Under the pieces are notes generated by a model, which was given only the letters and a program-made list of their open reading frames with translations, was not told the DNA's origin and did no database searches. Positions 17,099-22,658 of a DNA stretch of 22,658 nucleotides are shown in pieces (within the stretch, counting starts at the first letter, position 1; each line of letters starts with the position of its first letter). This DNA comes from FW021-bin31 sp964422465 (lineage in GTDB: Bacteria; Bacteroidota; Bacteroidia; Chitinophagales; Chitinophagaceae), in the NCBI GenBank assembly GCA_964422465.1, contig CAYRBD010000054.1, positions 1 to 22,658 on the forward strand. The letters run 5' to 3'. The position numbers and the translations under genes were made by a program.

Positions 17099-18004
17099 AT
17101 GAAAAAGTATAGTTTAGATCATTTGCAGGAACTGGAAGCGGAAGCTATCTATGTGATCCGGGAAGTCGTTGCACAATTTGACCATCCGGCCATTCTGTTT
17201 TCAGGAGGTAAAGATTCCATTGTAGTTACCCGTTTGGCTCAACGCGCCTTCTGGCCTGCAAAAATTCCCATGCCGCTCATTCATATTGATACGGGGCACA
17301 ATTTTCCGGAAGCGCTGGCTTTCAGAGATCGGCTGGTAGCAGATGTGGATGTGCAACTCATTGTAGGTTCTGTACAAAAATCTATTGATGAAGGCCGGGT
17401 AAAAGAAGAGACCGGGATGAATGCCAGTCGCAACAGTCTGCAGATTACTACGCTATTGGACACAATTGAGGAATACAAAATTGACTGCGCTATCGGGGGC
17501 GCCAGGCGAGATGAGGAAAAAGCCCGTGCTAAAGAACGGTTCTTTTCTCACCGGGATGATTTCGGGCAATGGGACCCTAAAAACCAGCGACCCGAGTTAT
17601 GGAATCTCTTTAATGGTCGGAAGAAACTCGGAGAGCATTTTCGGGTATTCCCAATCAGTAATTGGACGGAAATGGATGTATGGAATTATATCCGGCATGA
17701 AAATTTAGAAATTCCTCCCTTGTATTTTGCCCATGAGCGGGAGGTTGTCAATCGGTTGGATACCTGGCTACCGGTTTCAGAATACCTTACGCTGAGGGAG
17801 AATGAAAAAATTGAAAAAAAGAAAATCCGTTTTCGCACCCTCGGAGATATTACCATTACAGGCGGTATAGAATCGGATGCAGATACGCTGGATAAGATAG
17901 TAAAGGAAGTAGCTGCTTCCCGCCAGACTGAAAGAGGAAACAGGGGAGATGACAAACGCTCCGAAACCGCGATGGAAGACCGAAAGAAACAGGGATACTT
18001 TTAA
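17099..18004 (+). CDS. cysD: Sulfate adenylyltransferase subunit 2 (ATP sulfurylase small subunit)
   Basis: A 301-residue member of the PP-loop ATP pyrophosphatase superfamily. The PP-loop SGGKDS is at residues 35-40, followed by HIDTGHNFPE, the GGARRDEEKARAKER segment, and NGRKKLGEHFRVFPISNWTE, all diagnostic of CysD. The C-terminus ends in a basic RKKQGYF typical of the family. With the GTPase CysN it makes adenosine 5'-phosphosulfate from sulfate and ATP, the first step of assimilatory sulfate reduction in the cytosol. It begins with ATG at 17099 after a 210-base divergent gap and is followed by cysN on the same strand. No cysH, cysC or sulfite reductase gene lies in the window. Confidence 0.96.
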   Translation: MKKYSLDHLQELEAEAIYVIREVVAQFDHPAILFSGGKDSIVVTRLAQRAFWPAKIPMPLIHIDTGHNFPEALAFRDRLVADVDVQLIVGSVQKSIDEGRVKEETGMNASRNSLQITTLLDTIEEYKIDCAIGGARRDEEKARAKERFFSHRDDFGQWDPKNQRPELWNLFNGRKKLGEHFRVFPISNWTEMDVWNYIRHENLEIPPLYFAHEREVVNRLDTWLPVSEYLTLRENEKIEKKKIRFRTLGDITITGGIESDADTLDKIVKEVAASRQTERGNRGDDKRSETAMEDRKKQGYF

Positions 18005-18190
18005 GAGACAGTTTGCANNNNNNNNNNNNNNNNNNNNNNNNNNNNNNNNNNNNNNNNNNNNNNNNNNNNNNNNNNNNNNNNNNNNNNNNNNNNNNNNNNN
18101 NNNNNNNNNNNNNNNNNTTTGCAATTTGCAATTGAAACATGAAGCACTGGAACATTGAACCAGTGAAACCATTCAACAAAATCACCCTAC
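18005..18190. repeat. cysD-cysN spacer with TTTGCAA repeats and a small hairpin
   Basis: Excluding the N run, 86 bases are visible. The left flank ends in TTTGCA (18012-18017) and the right flank starts TTTGCAATTTGCAATTG (18118-18134), two copies of a heptamer. Degenerate TTGAAAC-like and TGGAAC-like words follow. CACTGG (18145-18150), a 9-base loop and CCAGTG (18160-18165) form a perfect 6-bp stem before cysN. The same word on both sides of the gap points to a repeat the assembler could not cross. Confidence 0.6.
18018..18117. other. Assembly gap of exactly 100 N
   Basis: A run of 100 N, the conventional placeholder for a scaffold gap of unknown size. The real distance between cysD and cysN is therefore not known, and a short gene could be hidden here. 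Confidence 0.97.
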
Positions 18191-19435
18191 ATGGAACTAT
18201 TACGATTTACAACGGCCGGCAGTGTAGATGACGGGAAAAGCACCCTGATTGGGCGCCTGCTATACGATTCCAAATCCATATTTCAAGACCAAATGGAAGC
18301 GGTAGAAAAATCCAGCAGGACAAAAGGATTGGAGGAGATAGATTTGTCTTTACTAACAGACGGGTTACGTGCAGAAAGAGAACAGGGCATAACGATTGAT
18401 GTAGCTTATCGGTATTTTGCTACTCCAAAACGAAAATTTATTATCGCAGATACCCCCGGTCATATTCAGTACACCCGTAACATGGTTACAGGTGCTTCTA
18501 CTGCAAATCTTGCCCTTATTTTAATTGATGCTCGTAATGGAGTTGTAGAACAAACATGCCGGCATTCATACATTGCTTCCCTTCTTCAAATCCCGCATCT
18601 GATCATTTGTGTAAACAAAATGGATCTGGTAAATTATGATCAGCAGGTATTCGACCATATTGTGACTCAGTATAAAAAATTTGCAGAAAAACTGGAAGTG
18701 GAGGACATCCATTTTATTCCTATCAGTGCGTTAAAGGGAGATAACGTGGTCAATGCATCTGATAAAATGGACTGGTATCTGGGAGAGCCCCTGTTGCATA
18801 CACTGGAAACCATTCCCGTTGGAAGCGATGAAAACCAAATAGACCCCCGTTTCCCGGTGCAGACCGTTATCCGTCCTCATTCCGATCAATATCATGATTA
18901 CAGGGGATATGCCGGGAGGATAGCAGGTGGCGTTTTTCGGCCTGGAGACCAGGTAACAGCACTTCCTTCGGGATTGCGCTCCACCATCAAATCCATAGAC
19001 ACCTTTCACGGCCCGGTAGAAGAAGCCTTTGCCCCCATGTCTGTTTCCATTTCGCTGGAAGATGATATTGATATCAGCCGGGGAGATATGCTGGTAGCAG
19101 AAAATAACCAGCCTCAGATAGTGCAGGAGGTAGATTGCATGATGTGCTGGCTAAATACCGGCAGTCCTCACCCACGTGCAAAATATGTTCTTCGGCATAC
19201 AACCAATGAAGTCCGGGCTATGATAAAAGACTTTTATTATAAAGTAAACATCAGTACGCTGGAGGAAATGGAAGAAGAATCGCTACAAATTGGCATGAAT
19301 GATATATTTAAAGCTCGCCTGAGGACGACAAGGCCGCTCCTGTTTGATGAATACCGGCGAAATCGCAATACCGGTTCTTTGATCCTTATAGATGAAACGA
19401 CCAATGAGACGGTAGCTGCCGGAATGATTGTTTAA
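18191..19435 (+). CDS. cysN: Sulfate adenylyltransferase subunit 1 (GTPase of ATP sulfurylase)
   Basis: A 414-residue translation-factor-like GTPase. Nucleotide-binding motifs: GSVDDGKST at residues 10-18 (P-loop), GITID near 66-70 (switch I), DTPGH at 87-91, NKMD at 142-145 and ISALKG at 178-183. Beta-barrel domains II and III follow, with PRFPVQTVIRP opening domain II. GTP hydrolysis by CysN drives the otherwise unfavourable formation of adenylylsulfate by CysD. The length fits a stand-alone CysN: there is no C-terminal APS kinase fusion (no CysC domain), so phosphorylation to PAPS, if it happens, needs another gene. The stop codon lies only 7 bases from the stop of the convergent TPM gene, leaving no room for a conventional terminator between them. 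Confidence 0.96.
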   Translation: MELLRFTTAGSVDDGKSTLIGRLLYDSKSIFQDQMEAVEKSSRTKGLEEIDLSLLTDGLRAEREQGITIDVAYRYFATPKRKFIIADTPGHIQYTRNMVTGASTANLALILIDARNGVVEQTCRHSYIASLLQIPHLIICVNKMDLVNYDQQVFDHIVTQYKKFAEKLEVEDIHFIPISALKGDNVVNASDKMDWYLGEPLLHTLETIPVGSDENQIDPRFPVQTVIRPHSDQYHDYRGYAGRIAGGVFRPGDQVTALPSGLRSTIKSIDTFHGPVEEAFAPMSVSISLEDDIDISRGDMLVAENNQPQIVQEVDCMMCWLNTGSPHPRAKYVLRHTTNEVRAMIKDFYYKVNISTLEEMEEESLQIGMNDIFKARLRTTRPLLFDEYRRNRNTGSLILIDETTNETVAAGMIV

Positions 19436-19442
19436 TTCCTCA

Positions 19443-20318
19443 CTACCAGCCCCCGCCGGCTCCGCCCCCGCCAAAACCGCCACCACCGAAGCCGCCGAAT
19501 CCACCTCCACCAAAACCGCCGCCCCCGAAGCCGCCGCTACTTCCTCCCCGGAATCCTCCGCCCAGCATGCTCCCAAGGAACATGCCACCCAGGAAAGGTC
19601 CGAGCCCGTATCCCCGGCCCCGGCGGTTGTAGCCATTTCCATCGTTATCATTTCCGCCACCACCCCGGCTACTGATGAAAATAACTATAATGATGATAAA
19701 AATAAATAGGAAGAAAAAAACTGCCCCGCTGCCCCCCTTCTTCTGATTGTGAGGGGAAGCTTTATATTCTCCGGCAGCAGCTTTAATCAGGTCTGTAGTG
19801 GCCAGATCCAATCCTTTGTAGTATTCCTCAAATTTGAAGTTAGGGATAATATCTCTGTTGATTATTTCTCCGGCAGTAATATCGGGAATAGCACCTTCCA
19901 TACCATAGCCTGTTGCAATAAAAGCCTTGTGATCTTCGGAGGCTACCAGGATAACAATGCCATTGTCAAATTTCTTTCCGCCTACCCCCCATTTTTGCCC
20001 GAGAGCCACTGCATAATTCACCATTGCATAGTCTCCCACAGTACGTACTATAACGATCGCAATCTGAGTAGAGGTGCTGTCGTCATAAGCCACCAGTTTT
20101 TGCTCCAGTGCATTATTTTCAGCCGGACTTAGCAGGTTGACAAAATCATTCACCAGCCGTGGAGGGTTGGGACGTGCCGGAACAGGGATATCCTGTGCCG
20201 TACCCATCAGGGATAAGCCTAAGAATAAGAAGAGGAGCAGGCACCCTGCAGAGACCTGCAGAGGTGTAAATCTTTTAAATTTAAGAAAAGAAATAGCGTT
20301 GGTTTTTGTAAACAGCAA
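19443..20318 (-). CDS. TPM-domain protein, YgcG type, with glycine-rich tail
   Basis: 291 residues as called. The signal or anchor segment is at about 24-41, a TPM_phosphatase (YgcG) domain at about 52-185 (LVNDFVNLLSPAENNALEQ, then TQIAIVIV, DNGIVILVA and ATGYGMEGAIPD), a second membrane segment at 198-216, and a tail of FGGGG repeats ending in Gly-Gly-Gly-Trp. This is the standard layout of the family, whose molecular role in the envelope is not well settled. The start is uncertain: no ATG exists before residue 38, and the chosen start is a TTG 24 bases after the preceding TPM gene's stop, in the same frame as that gene. It is last in a lemA-TPM-TPM run. The GC-rich tail produces a long Ala/Thr-rich antisense frame that is not a gene. 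Confidence 0.85.
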   Translation of the reverse strand: MLFTKTNAISFLKFKRFTPLQVSAGCLLLFLFLGLSLMGTAQDIPVPARPNPPRLVNDFVNLLSPAENNALEQKLVAYDDSTSTQIAIVIVRTVGDYAMVNYAVALGQKWGVGGKKFDNGIVILVASEDHKAFIATGYGMEGAIPDITAGEIINRDIIPNFKFEEYYKGLDLATTDLIKAAAGEYKASPHNQKKGGSGAVFFFLFIFIIIIVIFISSRGGGGNDNDGNGYNRRGRGYGLGPFLGGMFLGSMLGGGFRGGSSGGFGGGGFGGGGFGGFGGGGFGGGGAGGGW

Positions 20319-20342
20319 AACAATTGGTTTTAAAGGGCGCGG

Positions 20343-20789
20343 TTATCCGTAAATAATGTCATCCGGCAATTCGTTTTGGTCATCGGATTGATGTGGAAAA
20401 AAAGTCTTCAAAGAATCCCCTATGGAGCGGACGGCTGTGGCAATTCCATCCACATACTTTTCCTGTCGGAAGGCATTTCTCATTTCGATAGCCTGTTTTT
20501 TCCAAAAGTGGTCCCCCACTTTCTTGTGAATGCCCTCATCGCCGAGTATGGCAAATTGCCGGTCTTTTAAAGCTACATAGACCAAAACTCCATTTCGTTC
20601 TTTGGTGTCTTGCATGTTGAGTTGGAGAAACAACTCCCCTGCCCGGTCTTTGGCATCCATATATTTGCATTTGAGTTCAATATAAATCCGGACTTCTCCG
20701 GAGGTTTCCTTCTCTGCATCCTGGATGGCAGCTACCAGTTTTTTGTTTTGCTCCTCATTAAAAATCGGCTTTTTTTTAAATAACTTCAC
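20343..20789 (-). CDS. TPM-domain protein without signal peptide
   Basis: 148 residues, starting at a GTG (20789); no ATG is available before residue 44. The protein is one TPM domain: NEEQNKKLVAAIQDAEKETSGEVRIYIE, then NGVLVYVALKDRQFAILGDEGIHKKVG, and a C-terminal helix with RQEKYVDGIATAVRSIGDSL. It lacks the signal peptide, the second membrane segment and the glycine tail of its downstream paralogue, so it may work on the cytoplasmic side or bind the membrane peripherally. Position between lemA and the YgcG-type gene, with gaps of 57 and 24 bases, matches a gene set I recall from many Bacteroidota. The biochemical function is unknown to me. Confidence 0.88.
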   Translation of the reverse strand: MKLFKKKPIFNEEQNKKLVAAIQDAEKETSGEVRIYIELKCKYMDAKDRAGELFLQLNMQDTKERNGVLVYVALKDRQFAILGDEGIHKKVGDHFWKKQAIEMRNAFRQEKYVDGIATAVRSIGDSLKTFFPHQSDDQNELPDDIIYG

Positions 20790-20846
20790 GTAATTTATTT
20801 TTCGACAAATGATTGAATTACATTCCGGGAGAGTTCTCCGTATCGT

Positions 20847-21482
20847 TTAATTTGCCGGGTTCTTGTTGTTGTCGTTTCTATTGTTATTGCTTCCGAAGTC
20901 CACCTGCGGGGCTTTCTCCGCACCCTGCTCGGCCTGGAAGAATCCTTTTTTGTTAAAGCCAAACATGCCGGCATAAAGCACTGCAGGAAAACGTTTTATG
21001 GATTTGTTGTAAGTGCTTACGGCGTCATTGAAGCGCATCCTTGCCACGGATATTCGATTCTCTGTTCCTTCTAATTGTGTTTGAAGTCCTTTAAAATTCT
21101 CTGTAGCCGTAAGCTGCGGGTAACGCTCAGAAACCACCATTAAACGCCCCAAAGCCTGACTCAATTGTCCCTGAGAGGCCTGAAACTTTTGAATCTCTTC
21201 AGGGGAGAGATTGGTTGGATCTACTTTTATTTGCGTGGCCGAAGCGCGTGCCTGAATGACATCCGTCAGGGTTGATTTCTCAAAATTAGCTGCTCCTTTT
21301 ACGGTATTGACCAGGTTGGGAATGAGGTCCATCCGCCGTTGATATTGGTTTTCTACCTGTCCCCAGGCATTTTCCACATCTTGTTCATTGTTTACCAGTT
21401 TGTTGTAGCCGCTTTTCATACTACAACCGCCGATTAAAACGATCAGAACGATGACGATCAGCGCAATCCATCCTTTTTTCAT
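20847..21482 (-). CDS. lemA: LemA family protein
   Basis: A 211-residue LemA protein. The N-terminal hydrophobic segment (residues 5-17) is followed by GGC at 18-20, which also reads as a lipobox, so it may be a lipoprotein rather than a simple anchored protein. The diagnostic region follows: YNKLVNNEQDVENAWGQVENQYQRR-type helix, then DLIPNLVNTVKGAANFE, LGRLMVVSERYPQL, FKGLQTQLEGTENRISVAR, and YNKSIKRFPAVL near residue 160. The bulk is a helical bundle outside the membrane. The C-terminus is an Asn- and Lys-rich tail. The role of LemA is poorly known; it commonly sits beside TPM genes. A candidate promoter lies between its ATG and the end of the upstream peptidase gene. Confidence 0.92.
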   Translation of the reverse strand: MKKGWIALIVIVLIVLIGGCSMKSGYNKLVNNEQDVENAWGQVENQYQRRMDLIPNLVNTVKGAANFEKSTLTDVIQARASATQIKVDPTNLSPEEIQKFQASQGQLSQALGRLMVVSERYPQLTATENFKGLQTQLEGTENRISVARMRFNDAVSTYNKSIKRFPAVLYAGMFGFNKKGFFQAEQGAEKAPQVDFGSNNNRNDNNKNPAN

Positions 21483-21496
21483 AAAACTTTTTTGAT

Positions 21497-21541
21497 TAAG
21501 AATTTTTTACAGTTATCAAAGGTAAGAATTTTTAAAATTCT
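21497..21541. repeat. Direct repeat and palindrome around the lemA promoter
   Basis: TAAGAATTTTT occurs at 21497-21507 and again at 21523-21533, 26 bases apart, around the candidate -7 element. The second copy runs into a perfect palindrome AGAATTTTTAAAATTCT (21525-21541) that includes the stop codon of the M1 gene. The AT-rich composition raises the chance of coincidence. Confidence 0.4.
21517..21524 (-). promoter_or_regulatory. Candidate -7 element for the lemA run
   Basis: The complement reads TACCTTTG, identical to the element before cysD, between the M1 peptidase stop and the lemA ATG. The leader would be about 28-30 bases. No clear -33 element. Confidence 0.45.
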
Positions 21542-22658
21542 ATTTTATTATTATCCCTATTAATATCTGCCATCCTTTGTGATGGGTCGATTTCAATACT
21601 TTGAATAGCGTCTTTTGCTACGGGAAGGGTGATCTCCCTCGTGGGATTGGTCCAGGGCCAGGCTTTAAAAGAAGTTCTTTTGATATCCGGATGTTCATTT
21701 GGTTTTTCTCCAAACATAAGGTAAGCAGGGATGTAAGCCCATTCTTTGTGCCCATCTTTAAAGGTAATCAGAATATCCAGTGGCATAGGCATTTCTCCAT
21801 ACCGATGGAGCTTAATGCGGGTTTGCTCTCCTGCTGCCCAAACCGAGTCTATCCCGTAATCAATTACTTTGGTAGTGAAAAGCCAGAATTCCTCATACCA
21901 GTCCAGTTTCATACCGCTGACCTTCTCGGCAACCCGGATAAAATCATTGGGGTTCGGATGTTTAAAACTCCAATCGTTATAATATTCCAGAAAGGTTTTA
22001 TCCAGCTTCTTTTGTCCGATTACATAGCTCAGTTGTTCCAGGAAAACGGCTCCTTTGGAATAAGCATTCTGCCCGTAGCCATAATTGGTACGATAATGAT
22101 CGGCATAAACCGTCATAGGCTCTGCCAGCCCGCTGCGGACCAGGTTAAAATAGCCCCGGTAAGAACCGGCTTCTCCTTTAGGCAATTGGGCCAGCCGGTC
22201 CATCGTACTTTTTCGTCCTGCCTCGTTGTTTTTAAATACAGAATCAGCAAAAGTATGGTAGTAGTAATAAGACACCTTCCCCTCGGCATAAGTGGCAAAG
22301 CCTTCATCCAGCCAGGGGTTATGAGATTCGTTGGAACCCATGATCATTTGGTACCAACTGTGCATCCATTCATGAAAAGCCGTTCCCAGGCTGGAACTTT
22401 TTACCAGCGTAGCCATGGGGTATTCCATTCCTCCATCTCCCCCCTGAATAAAGGAATACTGCTTAAAGGGATAAGGACCAAAATGCTTTTCTATAAAGGG
22501 TAAAACCCGGATAGCGGCTTTCAGCAGGTTGTGCCAGCCTTCTTCTTTCTCCGGGTCTGCCTTATAAATTACATTAATTACCGTATGTGCTGCATTGTCT
22601 GCTACCGCAGAAAGATGTTTAAAATCCGGATCGGCTCCCCAAACAAAGTCATGTACGT
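21532..22658 (-). CDS. M1 family metallopeptidase, C-terminal part (5' partial)
   Basis: 374 complete codons are visible. The frame stays open to the right edge of the window, so the N-terminus is missing; the ATG at 22428 is internal. The zinc site is intact: HEWMH (22374-22360), then exactly 18 residues to the glutamate of WLDEGF (22305-22303), the HExxH-x18-E of gluzincin family M1. GGMEYP (around 22434-22417) takes the place of the GAMEN exopeptidase motif. Downstream, DYGIDSVWA and the final beta-rich part are typical of the Bacteroidota M1 proteins annotated as aminopeptidases. Upstream residues (FGPYPFKQYSFIQGGDGG) confirm that the frame continues. It lies 49 bases upstream of lemA. 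Substrate and location cannot be told without the N-terminus. Confidence 0.92.
   Translation of the reverse strand, partial: VHDFVWGADPDFKHLSAVADNAAHTVINVIYKADPEKEEGWHNLLKAAIRVLPFIEKHFGPYPFKQYSFIQGGDGGMEYPMATLVKSSSLGTAFHEWMHSWYQMIMGSNESHNPWLDEGFATYAEGKVSYYYYHTFADSVFKNNEAGRKSTMDRLAQLPKGEAGSYRGYFNLVRSGLAEPMTVYADHYRTNYGYGQNAYSKGAVFLEQLSYVIGQKKLDKTFLEYYNDWSFKHPNPNDFIRVAEKVSGMKLDWYEEFWLFTTKVIDYGIDSVWAAGEQTRIKLHRYGEMPMPLDILITFKDGHKEWAYIPAYLMFGEKPNEHPDIKRTSFKAWPWTNPTREITLPVAKDAIQSIEIDPSQRMADINRDNNKIEF

Noticed and set aside
19428..19709. Ala/Thr/Pro-rich plus-strand frame
   Set aside because: It is the complement of the glycine-rich repeat tail of the TPM protein; composition alone explains it.
19443..20318. 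Glycine-rich tail as a repeat-based adhesin or silk-like protein
   Set aside because: The TPM domain, membrane segment and FGGGG tail ending in Trp are the ordinary layout of the YgcG family.
22426..22428. ATG as start of the M1 peptidase
   Set aside because: It lies inside the GGMEYP motif; the frame stays open to the window end with family-like sequence.
21601..22503. 300-codon plus-strand frame opposite the M1 peptidase
   Set aside because: It is an antisense shadow: its protein resembles no family and the minus-strand frame has an intact zinc site.

Overview
The window looks like a draft chromosome segment from a member of the Bacteroidota, possibly Chitinophagales or a related group. 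Reasons: a giant secreted protein with a type IX secretion (T9SS) C-terminal sorting domain, a stand-alone PurS, a short RsmI, a lemA-TPM-TPM cassette, CysN without a fused APS kinase, and several exact copies of the Bacteroidota -7 promoter element TAnnTTTG in short intergenic gaps. The genus assignment is inference only. A run of exactly 100 N marks a scaffold gap.

Layout. (1) 1-9758, plus strand: the 3' part (3104 codons visible) of a giant multidomain surface or secreted protein. It has the end of a beta-helix, Fn3-like domains, three LamG domains, split carboxypeptidase-regulatory and SbsA-like Ig domains, a large core I cannot name, a BACON-like domain and a T9SS tail. An ATGA overlap joins it to a small lipoprotein that resembles two modules in the giant's C-terminal part. 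(2) 9818-11561, minus strand: pssA, purS and rsmI, ordinary housekeeping genes. (3) 11595-13182, minus strand: a compact, AT-richer restriction-modification pair, a PmeII-like endonuclease overlapping a beta-class DNA methyltransferase, wedged between pssA and pepP. It has its own candidate promoter overlapped by a perfect inverted repeat. (4) 13235-16888, minus strand: two proline-specific peptidases, aminopeptidase P and an exported dipeptidyl peptidase IV. (5) 17099-19435, plus strand: cysD and cysN (ATP sulfurylase), with a leader hairpin before cysD and the scaffold gap between the two genes. (6) 19443-22658, minus strand: lemA and two TPM-domain genes, preceded by the 3' part of an M1-family metallopeptidase that runs off the window.

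How the genes relate. The giant protein and its lipoprotein probably act together at the cell surface. The DPP IV and aminopeptidase P pair are complementary in degrading proline-containing peptides. CysD and CysN form one enzyme complex. The RM genes look like an acquired cassette sitting within a housekeeping run. No intergenic stretch without a gene exceeds about 210 bases (16889-17098). I saw no tRNA, rRNA, CRISPR array or insertion sequence.

The observations most worth following up are the giant protein's unnamed central core and its nested LamG architecture, the domain shared between the giant and its co-translated lipoprotein, the palindrome at the RM promoter, and the repeat-flanked scaffold gap.
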